Shown here piece after piece: positions 8,868 through 21,453 of a stretch of DNA of 64,000 nucleotides. The notes under the pieces are model-generated. The model ran no database searches. It was not told the origin of the DNA and saw only the letters and a program-made list of their open reading frames with translations. The position numbers were made by a program, and so were the translations under genes. Origin of the DNA: Rhypophila decipiens (taxonomy: Eukaryota > Ascomycota > Sordariomycetes > Sordariales > Naviculisporaceae); assembly GCA_033297075.1 (NCBI GenBank), contig MU858076.1:1720-65719 (forward strand), given 5' to 3'. Each line of letters starts with the position of its first letter. Positions within the stretch are counted from its first letter, which is position 1.

Positions 8868-11499
8868 ATGGATCCGATCTCAATTGCTGCTGCCGTGTTC
8901 GGAATGTGAGATCAATATCCAGTGTCAACACCGGAGTCCGCTGGATCGCGTCTCTCAAGAACGCTCCTACCGAGTTCTTGGATCTGCAAAACGAGGTATG
9001 TGACTGCTCCTGGGTGACCAACGGGCTCAAGAAGCTCTTTCAGCCTCTAGTTTCTATATGTGTCCTGATAATTACTTACAATCGGGTTGTCGACACCAAG
9101 CTCGAGACTGTACAGGGTTATCTGCACACCCTGCAGCCCATCCTTGAAGAATTGCCCAACGACCCAGTTGCTGGCACGCCTCGCCCAAATCTTACGCACA
9201 TTGAGCAAATCACACAATCGCTGAGGGCGGAAGCAGAAGAGCTTGTGCAACTGACGGAAGCCTTCCGAGCCCAGGCAGTACGACTGGACAAAAATGGCCA
9301 ACCTCGAATCAAGAAAGTTCGCTGGCGACGGAGCATCGAGACCGTCAGCACTCATCGAGACCGCGTCCGAAGAATGAGGATGGAACTCGCAAGTGCTGTT
9401 GGGCTCCTTCAGCCGGCGCAGTCAACGCTCATTCTGGGTGTGCAACAAGCTTCTCGTGCAGAGATACAGGCACTTCAGGGGTTGATTCGAGACGAAACCC
9501 AGCGACTGGAGCTGTCCATTGGGGAACGCCTCTCCGGCAACATACCCGTCATGGATTCAGAGCAAAGCCGACCAACGGGTCCTGGACAAAGCGACGAGAC
9601 AGTGGCTGCCGAAGCTGAGCTACCTATGCTTGGGCAGCCTGGGGTAGTCAATCCCGGACAACTATCAACGGAACTTGCTAATAGGAATGCTTCTGGAAAT
9701 ACCAGTGAAAGCGGTCGAGGATACACCCGTCTCAATGTAAACCTCGTCCGGCGGTGTGGCATCTTGTGCCTATGCCAGTGCCATCGCAGTCGGACAGTAC
9801 GAAGTAACTTGGATCCCAATGGAATACCTAGGTCGATCCTAGGCGGCCTTCTTCTCGGTTATAACTGCATTCCGGTATGGGATCCTCGCCCTTGTAACGA
9901 TCCTCGATGCGTCAATCGAGCAGGTGTAAATCCATCCTATATCTCGCTAATCTACCTATTCCCGGCCTGGCTTTTCAACAAAGCATTGTCTTTAAAGGTA
10001 TTATGGGGTAGCTTGACGGACTGCGGCGCATCCCTGCATATCTCGGTACCCCGAATCCTCCCCTTCGATCATGAGATCTTTTGGGCGATTGCAAACTCAC
10101 GGCTTGACATTGTGCAATCCAACCGATCATCACGGAAGGTATTTCCAACTGACGTCGACCCTAATGGTATTTCTCTACTCCGGCTATCCATCAATATACC
10201 ACAAGCCAGTTTTTGCCCTCCTATCGCTGAGCTTTTTCTGTCCATATCTAAGGATTTTAACGTGAAAGACTTCACGGGATGGTGTGTCGAATACCGCTCT
10301 TGCAGACTACGCGCTTGCTTGGGGTTGACATAATATATCCTAGGTCCGTATTCCAGTACGCCAAAATCATCATCCGTACCGCGGAAGGAGTGGAATGGGA
10401 AGGATATCGTGACCGTGCACGTAGGGCAATCATTGAGGAGATTTCCCGGCGGGGCGAGGAGGACTGCGAATACTCTACCAGCGAAACTCTCATTCACAAG
10501 GCTTTATTCCATATCGACACAGAACTGTCGCTCGAAGACACCCTGAAGCTGGATTCCTCATCCATCAACACTGTCGATGAAGTGGGCTTCGCGCCACTCT
10601 ACTGGGCTTGTCTCCGTGGCGACACAGAGGCTGTGCAGTTATTACTTCACCACGGTGCTGATGTGAATGCTCGTACGGAAAGGGGTCAGACAGCGCTCCA
10701 CGCAGCAAGATGTTTCAAGCCAGCAATTGTTGATGCGCTGCTTGAAAAGGGAGCGGACATTAACGCGGAAAATAGAGGTGCGCTGACACCACTTGCCAGA
10801 ACTATCGAAGAAGAAAACTTGGAATCCTTCAATCTACTTCTCTCTCGTGGTGCTCAGTGTACACCCTTACGGAATTTGAGGCTCCCTTCAGTAGGTATGT
10901 ACAAACGGATACTGGTATTTCCCTCGGCGCATGAAACTGAACCAGGGCTCCTGGTCTGATGGTTGTCTTTTCGGTACTTACTTGCATAACCTAACAATAT
11001 AGTGCACATTCTCGCTGATTTCTCGAACCCGTCGGTTCAACTTCCCATGCTGGAAGCGCTGGTTCAACGGGGCTACGACATTGACGTGCCAAACGGGCTT
11101 GGACAGACTCCCGTGCTGCTATCGGTATGGTATAACACCGCAGTTGGTGTGAAAGCACTGGCCGATCACGGTGCGGACCTGACCGTTCGCGACAACAAAG
11201 GAAGAACGATCCTTCACTTGGCAGCAACGTACGCCACATATGACGTCTTCCGAGAGTTACAAAGCAGGCTTCCGGGCCTCGTTCACCCAAGATCGTTAGA
11301 CAATGAGGGTAAAACAGCCATGGATTATCTCCACGACCGGCTTCCACTGCCAGAGGAGGATGTACATTTATTTGAAACTTTGGTACAAGCCGTCAGGATT
11401 GCATGGGAACAGCAAGCAGTGCGAATCAACGTAGTAGCGAATGACAGTTCGGATGAGAACGACGAGTTTTTCGATGCTGAGGATAACCTTGAAAGCTAG
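8868..11499 (+). CDS. Ankyrin-repeat protein with STAND-type fungal N-terminal domain; apparent frameshift
   Basis: The ATG at 8868 opens with MDPISIAAAVFG, a common start of fungal N-terminal domains in STAND and ankyrin proteins. That frame stops at 8907, and the homologous-looking frame resumes at 8906 (SVNTGVRWIASLKNAPTEFLDLQNEV). This suggests a one-base deletion rather than an intron, since only 17 bases lie between possible splice sites. Two introns are well supported: 10282-10343 (restoring TGW-SVFQYAK) and 10895-11002 (restoring PSV-VHILADF). An optional in-frame 48-base intron may lie at 8998-9045. Ankyrin repeats are clear from about 10590 on (PLYWACLRGD, LLHHGADVNA, LLEKGADINA, ALADHGADL). 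The middle is a helical, proline-poor region, and the tail is acidic. Such proteins are thought to act in self/non-self or signalling scaffolds. Whether this copy is functional depends on the frameshift. Confidence 0.65.
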
Positions 11500-11911
11500 T
11501 AAATAAAACTTGACTAAGGAGATAGATAGAGAACAAATGGGATTGCTTCTGGTGTTCTTTACTGACTACTTGGGACGCATATTGTTCACATATGAAGTTA
11601 TAGGATCGCAGCAAGACCACAGATGCCTGTACCAAGGTATCTTGGTATAAATACTCTTTACCCTTATAATTCTAGCACATACGACCATAAGCGCTGGAAA
11701 ACTCGGGATCCCGTCCGCTCTCCCATAGATAAGCCAGCGACTGCCGGACTAGTAGTTGGGTCGGTGACGACCAGCGAATCCCTGGTGTTGTATGTTTATT
11801 TTGCCCCTTTTTGCCCCTGACAACTACGATCGCTACGGGGCTACCTAATCAAGCCCAAGGCCTCGACCTGAATCCACAGCCTTAACACATTATCATTCTC
11901 GGAGTCCATAT
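11500..11911. other. Convergent 3' intergenic region
   Basis: This is the region between the 3' ends of the ankyrin gene and the cysteinyl-tRNA synthetase gene. No coding or structural signal is seen beyond short AT-rich stretches. Confidence 0.6.
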
Positions 11912-14380
11912 CTAAACCTGCTGCGTCGCCAGCCATTCATCGTGCCTCTTTCTCTGGGTCTCCCACTCCTTGACCAACTTCTTGCGCCTATTCTTGGACA
12001 CCGCATTGCCCGCAGCGTCCAGGGTCGGGATGCCGCTCTCGTCCCACTCCAAGTACTCGTCCGAGTTCTTAAACATCAGCAAGGGGTAGATCTTGGCGCG
12101 CTCGCGCTGCGCCTTCTCCTTCTCGGCTTCCTTGCCTTGCTGTTCCAGTTTGGCAGCCGCCTTCGCAGCCTCAGCAGATCCTTGCTCCGCGCGAGCCTCC
12201 ACGAGCGACTTGTCGAGGGGTCGTACCAAAGCATGTTGGGAGTTTTTCCGGTCTTCGAGATAGATACCTAGGTTCCAGAGGTGGATGTCGCGGAGCTGGT
12301 CGCACAAGGCGAGCAGGTCTTTTGCTGGTGCTTGCTGGGCGGCGAGGGTCTTGATGTCGGTGCGAAAATTCTGCAGCACCTGATCATATGGCTTGGAGTC
12401 TTCGACCACTGGTGTTGACGTGGCGGAGGTAATTTCGTCGGCAAGCTTGGCTACAGCTGTGTGGTCGACCGAGCCGGAGCAGGCCAGGGTTCGGACCTCG
12501 TCGCGCAATTCGGATGCAAGGTAGACATAAGGCTTTGCTGGCGCAGGAATCTCGAGGCCCGACCAGCCTATACGGTCTGGGTTGCTGAGATCTCCCTCGT
12601 GATCCAGGCCGAGGATCGTGACCATGCGTGTTACCCAACGGGCGAGCAGGATCACTGTCTCGTCTGAAAGCGTCCCTGCCACAGAGTTGAACTCAATGAC
12701 AAGGTCAGAGAGGATTCTCATCACAGCTGAGGTGTTGAAGGAATCGCAAAGAGCTATATCGACATCAGCTTTTGCCTTGTCCAGGGCGCACAAGAATTGC
12801 TGGTCGGCGACACCAAGCTCTGTTGTAGTCTCGGGACTGGAATGTTTCCAGGTGTCCAAGCTCTTTAGGAAGAAGTTGTTTAGCTTGCCTTCCCAGCCAA
12901 CCACAGCCTTCATAAGCTCGTCCGTTACCTCGATACCATCTTGCCAGGGCATAAGGAGGAAGCAGATTCGGAGAGAACGTGCAGTCCACTCCTTGCCGGC
13001 GAGAACGCTTCGGATGGTCGTATAGTTCTTGAGGCTCTTGCTCATCTTTAAGCCCCGGATTCTACAATCTGTTAGCGTTCTTCACCGCGGAATTGACAAG
13101 TTTCCAAAGCTTCTTCTTACCTCAGCTGCCCCATATGAATAAAGTAGTTCGTCCACTGCACGTGGCAGCCCGGGGTAGACCAACATGCTTCTGATTGTGC
13201 GAGTTCGTTGTCGTGATGAGGAAAACGAAGATCGACGCCTCCGGAATGGATATCAATCGTCTTGCCAATCACATCAGACGCCATTGCTGAGCATTCGATA
13301 TGCCAGCCTGGCCGTCCAAGACCCCACGGGCTCTGCCATGCTGGCTCGCCCGGCTTGCTAGCCCTCCACAAGGCGAAATGATTCTCGCTCCGCTTCATCG
13401 ACTTGCCCTTGGACAATAAACCTTCCCCATCAGCTTGGAGGGAACGGTCGTTCTTGTTCCACGGTTCTAGCCGGGAGTAGCTATGCCCTGCCTTCTCGAA
13501 CGAGTCGATATCAAAGTATACGGAGCCGTCGGGGGTAGCGTAGGCGAAACCGTTCGCGACGATCTTCTCGACAAAGCGGATGATCTGAGGGACATAGTCG
13601 GTCACCCGGGTCAGTTGGTCGGGAGGGAGGATATTCAGCGCATCCATGTCCTCGAAAAAGCGCTGCTCGAACTTTTGGCTTAGTTCCAGGTAGATCTTGT
13701 GGTCGCTGGAATCGACATCGGCACCGTGCAGGGAATCGAGATACGGACGCAAGAGATCGTCTATCTTGGCGTAGAACTGAGGAAGACTTCCTGGGCTTTT
13801 TATGACCTCGACAGCCGACCGTGTCGCCACAATATGTGCTCTCAACAGCAGATCGTCGACAGTAAGAGCTTCGCCCTGATCCTTGTCCTTGTACGTCTTG
13901 TTTACTGCGTCGGCAAAGGTCTCTGGGCTCGTATCAGAGGGCAAAGCCGGAAGATTCTTGCCAATGTAGTGTTGGAATGCGGCTTTGGCTTCTGCCAAAA
14001 GCGCTTCGCTCACCGAGTCATCCTCGGCGGTATGCTCTTGTTTAAAGCGCTCGAGCAGATACTGTCGGCGGGCCGAGAGGATGATCTTGTCGTCGATATC
14101 GGTCGTGTTCATGACAAACTTGGTGCTAAAGCCGAAGTAGTCCTTCATGATGCGACGGATGATGTCGGTCGAGACGTAATTCTTGGCATGACCGAGATGC
14201 GCGTCTTCGTAAACTGTCGGGCCGCAGGCGTACCAAGTCACCATTTTCGAGTCGACTGGGACAAAGTCATCCTTGCGCCTCGTCAGGCTGTTGTAGATCT
14301 TCAGGCGCGGCAGCGATGCGCCCGGTTGGGCTTGGGGGGGCGATCCATGGCGGTTGTTTGCGACTGTCGGCGGAAGCCAT
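11912..14380 (-). CDS. Cysteinyl-tRNA synthetase, with apparent frameshift at a C7 run
   Basis: Exons 14380-13121 and 13061-11912. The class I synthetase signatures are present: ACGPTVYEDAHLGHA (HIGH box), zinc-site residues in GWHIECSAM and HHDNELAQSEA, and KMSKSLKN directly after the intron. The C-terminal extension is Lys/Glu-rich (KEAEKEKAQRERAKIYP), as in eukaryotic cytosolic enzymes. It charges tRNA-Cys and is a single essential gene in most fungi. The main frame has no ATG upstream of the HIGH box. The ATG at 14380 begins MASADSRKQPPW, which looks like the usual fungal start, but it joins the main frame only if one base is lost from the seven cytosines near 14334-14340. I read this as a probable sequence error in an otherwise normal gene, because all 820-odd downstream residues are intact. 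Confidence 0.92.
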
Positions 14381-15922
14381 GCTGCGTGTGTTCGGCTGTT
14401 CAAGCTTGAGGTTATCACCGTTTAGGGTATTCGTCCGTAAAAGGAGGAAGAACGAGGGTTGTACCTGTGGTTTGGAGAAAGGAAAGGACAGCTTGGTTTA
14501 GCGGTGCAATGGTATTTATGACTGATTGACAGTGACTGATCAGCTGTTGGTTCGTTGGTCCATTGCGAAACGCATGACTCACCCTAGCAATTTCATCCCG
14601 GCGGCCTCATCCCCTCATTCTGGGTTCCCCTCTCTCGGCAACATTCTGTCCCAAGCTGGCCTCTCTGCATGTGATATGGCAGAGATAAGATGGCTGTGAA
14701 GCACATGTTTCATATGAGACTTGGACGTATTGACTTATTTGAAGACCGAATGGCAAGGCGGCTTGTTCCTGGTTGAGAACTTGGGATAAAGGAGAACCTG
14801 ACTTCAGCCTTGTCTCGACGCTTTGGGAGTCAAAGACATAAACATTTCCATGTCGGAAAGCGTTCTTAGTGTGAACTTCAATGCAAATGCGGATTGAAAG
14901 CGTAGCCGAAGAGGTTATATAAAGAACAACTAGAACCCTTTAAATCATCTTCATACACCTCTCATGCTTCTCTTTCATGCGCATCATTAATCACTCTGAC
15001 GTGTTCGAAGGAAGGAATATATACATCTCAGCATCTCTTTCACGTATATCATGAACTCTGTGTCGTATATAAGGGCATTATGACACACCTCTTATGCCCC
15101 CTTTCACCTACATTACTGATCCTTTTAATATATTCCAGGGTATCATTTTGAGGTGTCTGAGAAACTAACCATAGTGTGTATAATCCAGAGCTTACCCACT
15201 TTTCGATAGATAGACTGTTAACCGTCAAAATAATAGCCAACCACATCGTCCAACCGTCCAGACAGCAGTATCACTAGTAGGATAAGCGACTTGGACACGG
15301 GTTAGTTACAGTGCTTTAAAGCGGTACAGCCCTTTAGGTCGGTTTCTACCAAGGCACCATCGAGGATGGTCCAATCTAGCACTAGGATGATTCGATTGAT
15401 CAATCCAAAATTACGGTAAATACCCCGTAGTCAGCTTACAATACCTTGCTTGAGGCATGGCTGCGAGGATGGTTGACTTGCCCAGCATGACATCCCACAG
15501 AGTGAACGAGGGAAAGCACTCGTTCACTACCTACCTACTCATTTGCCCTACCTGTGTGTACGTAGTTACGTTTGGCATTGGATTAATAGTGTGTTGTGGA
15601 AAGAGCTAATATGTGTTCATTGCTTGGATCGTGGGAATGTACAGCTGGGGGCGTTTATCTGTACGTAAATAACTTGAGAGATGAAAGCCAACATTATGGG
15701 AAAGAAACAAACTGGAATGCTGACAAAATAACGTTCAAAGAGAAAGGAGTGAACGATAAACGAGTCCCAGAAGTGAGAGGAAGGGAGAAAACTGCATGCC
15801 ATCATCCATGGCCTGTCCTTATAACAATGAATCCTCACACGTGTTCGGCAAACTATTTCACGAGAGCAGGTGAGCGCTCTGTTCTCCGAGTCCTAGGAAC
15901 CGCTTCTGCGGCTGGCAGGTAG
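14381..15922. other. Long gene-free region with a repeat copy
   Basis: The first part must be the cysteinyl-tRNA synthetase promoter. A dispersed-repeat copy lies at 14636-14834. From about 14940 to 15130 there are loosely repeated CACCTCTCATGC / CTCTTTCAyGy segments. Short open frames near 15049-15246 and 15596-15922 have no family resemblance and no conserved start context. I see no gene. Confidence 0.5.
14636..14834 (+). repeat. Dispersed repeat, copy A
   Basis: About 200 bp that aligns over its whole length with 20856-21036. Shared blocks include TCCCA-G-TGGCCTCTCT, GGCGGCTTGTTC-TGGTTG and a CTTTG-GA-T end. Many differences are transitions. No coding potential is seen. It is likely a remnant of a non-autonomous element or a duplicated promoter segment. 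Confidence 0.7.
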
Positions 15923-18900
15923 TTAAGCTCGGTAATTCTTGGAACTTCTGGATCCCGTTCCGTGAGAATTTTGCTTTCTGCGGCTAGAATCCCGACTGGC
16001 CTTCGCTTGTGGAATTTCGGGAAAGGCCCGGGGGATATCACCTGGGCTATGTTGACTGAATCGTGTATCTTCAGGGGATTGCTGTGAAGGGTAGCTGGAG
16101 CTCTGAGGGCGGCTGTAGGCCTGGGGGTGGTCCAAATTTTGTTCTTGGTTGTAGTCATCACCATGGACGTGATTCTGCTGGTTATGGACCTGGCTATTTT
16201 CATACACCTCAGCTATCTGTCCATGGTCCTGGGGGTAATAGTTCTGACAGTTGTCGGTGGTCTGATCATTGTGGTAATCCCGGGGAGGTGTCGTGGAGCT
16301 AAGGTCTTGGCGGTCATAATTCCCATAGCTGGAGTCTTGCATGTGATTATTGGCGTAGTCTTGTTGAGGCTGCAGGGTGAGGTCGTAAGGCTGGTGGTAA
16401 TGATCTTGTGACATTTCGTCGAACTCTTTACGTTGGTGGTATCTGTCATGTGGGGTTTTGTAGCTGGACACACCATCCAGGTGGGAGGTGGAGGGAGCAC
16501 TGGTTCGTTGTGTTTTGTCTTTCTTTTCATCCCTTGAAGCATCTGTAGTAAGGTTCATGACCTGATCTCTCGTAGCCTCTGGCCCATACCATGGTCGACG
16601 AGAGCTTGTCGTGGACTTCTCTCCTGTTTTCTGTCGGTCCTGGTCGTGTTGGCGGGAGCTGCTACTTGACGTCTTGACCGAGTGGCGACGATCATATAGC
16701 TGCGTGGGTTGGGGTGTCGCTGGTGCATCATATGTCGCGGGTTGTTCGTTTCCGTATTGCCGGTGAGTGTGTGAAGGGTCCGAGTCGTCAAAGTCCTGAA
16801 CAGAATTCTGATCATGAATATTGAGGTTCCCAAACCCACTCAAGGGAGCTTGGACCGCGTCCACGGTATGAGGTTCCCGATTGAACGGAGTGGACCCCTC
16901 CCTTTTTATTTCCGCCGACTCAATCCCCTGCTCTGTCGTATCTGCGTCATGAAATGCCTGAAGATAGCCCTCTTCGGCCTGGGGCTGTTTCCAAACGTCC
17001 AATTCATAGCCGAGCGTTGCAAATTTAAACACCTTGTTGAAATACTCTTCATCTTCAATTATTTTCCGAACAAAACCTTCCGCTTTCTCCCTCAATGGCT
17101 CGATCATGTCATCACAGACCCGATACCTATCACCGTTCAAGACAACCAGTACTGCGATGGTCGAAATTAGGACGCTATCATCCAAGACGCGGAGGTTGCT
17201 GGCAACCCAATCGAACCAATATTTGCCCACGAGACGTCTGGTATCCTTGGGCTCGAATGATCCGTCCCATTTTCCAATCTCGATGAGCCCCTCCACCATT
17301 TCGAACTCCATCTTGTATTCCAACCTTTTGTTTTCCTTTTGCTCTGCCTGGCGCTCTGAAGACACGTCGAGCATTGCTGACAGAGTGGGGGGATTGGAGA
17401 GAACGGAGTACGGGACTTGGATGTTTAGGTCGGATCGGAGAACAGGTTCTGGCTCTGGAGGGAGTTGGTCGTTCACGCTTGCGTAGGGTGGCTCAGCAAA
17501 GTCTTGGTTGGCATGCAGGTAGGTATCGTTATCGACCAGTCTGTTGGAGGTCGAGGTAAAGTCGGCGAATGTCTCGGGGGCAGCGTTCAAAGGTTCGGAA
17601 TAATGGCTGTCAGGGCAATATGGGGCAGTGTATCCTTCGGCCGAAGTGTGCGCACTGGTGGCTTCCATCTTTTGTGTCGATAATGGTTCCTGTCCATTGT
17701 TTCCCGGAGATGCCTGCGGGTTCCGATCCTGCCCTCCATGTTCCATCATCTCAACCTCCCGTGCCGATCCATAGTTTGCTCTGTGCTTGTTCGCTTCGCT
17801 ACCTGTCTCCCTTGACGACTTCCTACCTTCCCGAGCCGACTTGGATCTGTCACTGAGTCGATTGTTCATGGATCGTTTCCCGGGGGCTCCATGTGCCGTG
17901 CTATCTCCCGAGTCCTTATGGTTGTGGTTATGATCCGAGCGGCTTGATTGATGGTTGTCGTGGTCGTCTAGGAAGGGGTCGTCGTCGCTTGATCGCCCGC
18001 TGGCAGTCTCCATAACAAAGAAGCTGGTCCATTTTGACACCAACCCCCATGTGCACCCAAGGTGTACTCCGTGCCGCCGTGTAAGCGAAATCTCCTGATG
18101 CGAGCCAGCGTCGGGTGCACCGGGGTGCATTTGGATCCAGCTTTCGCGAAACTCCAGGTCACCCAGAAGTGCCCTGGCAGCAGCTTTATGGATAAAGTTT
18201 GCAACGCCGTCGTTCGGCATCCTGATAACCTGTATCCTTGCAATGCTTGACTCAAAGCCCAGCGGATCGACCTCCTTGATACAAACCTCACGGGGGGTTG
18301 TGTCAATGAGGGGTGAAGACACGGCATCGTACATCAAAAAGAGCCGTGTTCTTGTGAAGCCTCCGATCTTGGAGAGGTCGGCCGGGGATGAGAGAGTTGC
18401 AGGCGGAATAGGGTCGCCATCATGATTCCATTCTAGGCTCAGGCGTTAGCGATTGCATTTTGTTTTGATAAAGGTGCCACTTTGAGCGGTCTGATGATCC
18501 AAACTTGAACTTACCCACAACCTCAAACGCATTCGTGGACTGGGACAGCAATCTGCCGTCCACTTCCACTTGAATCGAGCTGATATGGTTAACCTTTGCT
18601 GCGCCAAGCATAGCATTCAATCTCTCGGCGTATATGGTCGGATTTGTCCCTTGTATTACTTCGGAATACCCCCCTCCATACTTGGCAATACCCTCCACCA
18701 GTCCGTGGGAGACTTCAGTCCCAATACCCAGAGCAAAGAATCGCATTCTCCCACGGGTCGCCTCGGTTCGCTCTTTGACAAAGCCGACAGTCGAGTCGAG
18801 ATCCCATACCTGACCATCTGTCAGAACAATGATATCGACCATGGACGTGGAGCTGAGACTTCTATCGAGCGCCCTCAGCGCTTCAAGAAGTTCGGTCCCA

Positions 18901-19943
18901 CCCATATTTGCGCTCCAACTAGAGACCTCGTTCTCTGCCGCTTTCAATGTCTGCGCATTGTATTCCACAGAGGTTCGCCACATCGAGTTGTTCGAGCTTC
19001 CAAAACACCAAATGTTGAACCTGCGCTCAGTTGGGAGTCCCTTGAGAAACACATTCATAGCTTTCTTCAGGGCGCCAATCTTGTCTTGCATGGAACCTGA
19101 TCGATCGGCGAGAAATATGATGTCACTTTCCTCAGCTCTGGGCTTGGTGTTGGCTATTTGCTTTGGGGGGATGGTGATCATCATCGCAAACTGGTGACCC
19201 AAGGTTCCATTTGTTGCTTCGAAAAAGGCTTGTCCCTCGCCAGAACTAGAGGCAGTTCTGATGCAAAGCTCAAAATCCCCCGGGGGTGAGTGCATTCGGA
19301 CATAGTTGACCAGCCAAGAACCACCAGAGCTGTCCCATTCCCATCGTATCTTTTTGTTTGATGTGAAGGTCGGCTGCGCTAGATGGTAGACATGAATGTT
19401 GTATTCTGTCAGGAATGGCCTCAATGCTTGTCCACTGCCCTGGAACTGAGGCGGTGGAACTCCATATCGTTTGGCAATCGAGCTTGGAATTGTCAAGGTC
19501 AAATCGCGACTTGTGCTTCCTTTCTGAAGCAAGGTAGATCGCAGATAACCAAAATAGGTCAAATATGTTCGCAGGCGAGCATGGCCGGCTATGTTGCCTA
19601 TGGTAGCGGTGAAGACCTCAGTGGAGTTCTGCTCGAGGAGACCAGTGGGCCGCTTCGCCTGTGCCGACTGCTCAAATGCAAAACGAGCGTCCTCGCGGGC
19701 TTGCACTTTGCTGGTGATGGACCGGAACCGACCGCGATGTCCAAAGTCACATCCAAAATCACTCACAGCGCAGCCAGCAGGTAGAGGGAATGTGAAGGCT
19801 GCTCGGTCCAGGTCATGGGACGAGTTGTTCCAGAAGGTGTGGGTGGCGCGGAAGAAGGCAATGTCGTCAACGATGGTCACAACAAGGTGCAAAGATAGAG
19901 GCAAGAGGGATACATGCGCAGACTCGGAGGTAATAACAGTCAT
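15923..19943 (-). CDS. VIT and von Willebrand A domain protein
   Basis: Two exons, 19943-18515 and 18432-15923, joining in frame to 1312 residues. The intron has a GTAAGT donor and a GCTAAC branch site. The N-terminal 140 residues fit a VIT (vault protein inter-alpha-trypsin) domain, including HTFWNNSS and TFPLPAGCAVSDF. Residues near 275-450 are a VWA domain with the metal-ion-dependent site DRSGSM and the later conserved TDG. After a region of uncertain fold containing a compact helical block (EYKMEFEMVEGLIEIGKWDGSF), the last 300 residues are disordered and rich in Gln, His, Asp and Tyr. VIT-VWA proteins in fungi are intracellular and mostly uncharacterised; protein-protein binding is the usual guess. 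The ATG at 19943 gives a complete VIT domain. Confidence 0.85.
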
Positions 19944-19988
19944 TGTGAAGTTGCACAGGTGTGCAGCAACAGTTTGCTGAGTTCTGTG

Positions 19989-20161
19989 CGGTTAACGAGT
20001 AGACGAGCGAGGGGCATTGGCTGTCGAGAGGTTCTGGGGGAAACTGTTCATTCTTTTCGTGGGATATGAGCAGTAAGTACTGAATATAGTTGAAGAAGAT
20101 GCCAGTTCACGAGTTGACGAGCGAGGGGCATTGCCTGTCAAAAGGTTCTAATGGGAACTGC
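19989..20161. repeat. Direct repeat of about 55 bp upstream of VIT/VWA gene
   Basis: Copies at 19989-20049 and 20105-20161 share ACGAGCGAGGGGCATTG, CTGTC and AGGTTCT, with a spacing of about 116 bp. They lie 50-220 bp upstream of the VIT/VWA start codon, so the duplication falls in its promoter or leader. Confidence 0.75.
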
Positions 20162-20855
20162 TGAATTTTTTCCATATACCGGCGATCGCCCTTATATACC
20201 CTTGTTTTAGACATAAAGAAGTGAAAACAAAAGTCAAAGTTCCCTTCATCACACCGCAGAATGGTCGCGGGACCATGATGGTGGTGTAGACGCTGCCAGC
20301 TTAACTGGTCCTCAGCTCGACCCGAAATCCCGAACCGCCCTCTGCCGAAGATAAGGCGCACAAAAGGTGCACAATCAACCAATCTCTGGGATATAGCTGC
20401 CCAACAACACCATCCACGCTCGCCCTATTTCCCAAGGACAAGTTGAACCAAAGCACGTGTTCACAACCAACAGGATGCATGAGCGAAGAGCAGGGTTTCC
20501 ACCTCTCAGGCTTCAAGAACGGTCCCCATTCCGACTGTGGTTGGTGCATCTCCCATCTCCCAGACAGGGCGACAAATCGAATAGAAACACATCGCCCAAC
20601 CTGGACAAGAAAACCGCTTCATAATGTAACCATGCGTGGCCATGGGGAGGTGACAGTGTCGAATCCTGACGGGTGAAAAATGCGAAACTTTGCAGACGAC
20701 TTTCCGCGATATGCTTCTGCTGACCACGGGGACGGATAGTCAGGCAACACCGAAGGAAGGCTCGCTCAAATTAGTTGGTCGAGAAGTCCCCTGCAAAATT
20801 CAAAATGGCCCGGTCCATAAAATAGTAGTCGGCTAGATACACGTAATAATCTTTT

Positions 20856-21036
20856 GGCGACACTCCGTCCCAGGTTGGCCTCTCTACATATGATGTTGCA
20901 GATTAAAGATGACGGTGATGTACGTGTTGGATTAATTAAAGACCGGAGGGCAGGGCGGCTTGTTCTTGGTTGGGCACTTTGGATGAAGCAGGACTTCCAA
21001 GCCTCAGCTTTGTCTGGTGGACTCTTTGGAGAAAGT
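20856..21036 (+). repeat. Dispersed repeat, copy B
   Basis: This is a diverged second copy of the segment at 14636-14834, in the same orientation, about 6.2 kb away. The two copies bracket the VIT/VWA gene. Confidence 0.7.
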
Positions 21037-21453
21037 TAGGCCCCGACTTGAATTCGGTCAGACACATAGCAGCATGCCCGGAGAAACGTAAGAGGTGCCC
21101 TGATTATTGGTAATAGCATATTGAAAGAATCACCTATAACATGCTTCCCTATTGTACTATGTACCCAAGTACCCATAGGTTAACTTGGTTAAATATGTCA
21201 ACTGGATTACCCAGCCCGGCTTGACAAGACTTTCCCAAACTGATGGTAAGATGATATCCCCATTGGGAAGGGATAGACAGTAGTGTCCAAGCTTAAACCA
21301 ACCTACGTTTTGGTAGATTTTATGGGATTCCCATATCTTTTCGTACATGTTCTGTGATCGCACGTTAGTTTCCTTTCCGCCTGTAAATTCTTCATCTTTT
21401 CTAACGGTTCTGGGGGTTTGGAGTTGGGTTGTGCAGATCTGGGAACTGACCTT

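Larger units (their letters stand above)
19944..21453. other. Gene-free region with two repeat families
   Basis: This holds the promoter of the VIT/VWA gene, a short direct repeat (19989-20161) and the second dispersed repeat copy (20856-21036). Open frames are short and overlapping. A pyrimidine/AT-rich stretch at 21120-21440 precedes the 3' end of the next minus-strand gene. No gene is supported. Confidence 0.5.

Noticed and set aside
13699..14409. 236-codon plus-strand frame opposite the cysteinyl-tRNA synthetase
   Set aside because: It is an antisense shadow of a well-conserved gene; the minus-strand motifs explain the open frame.
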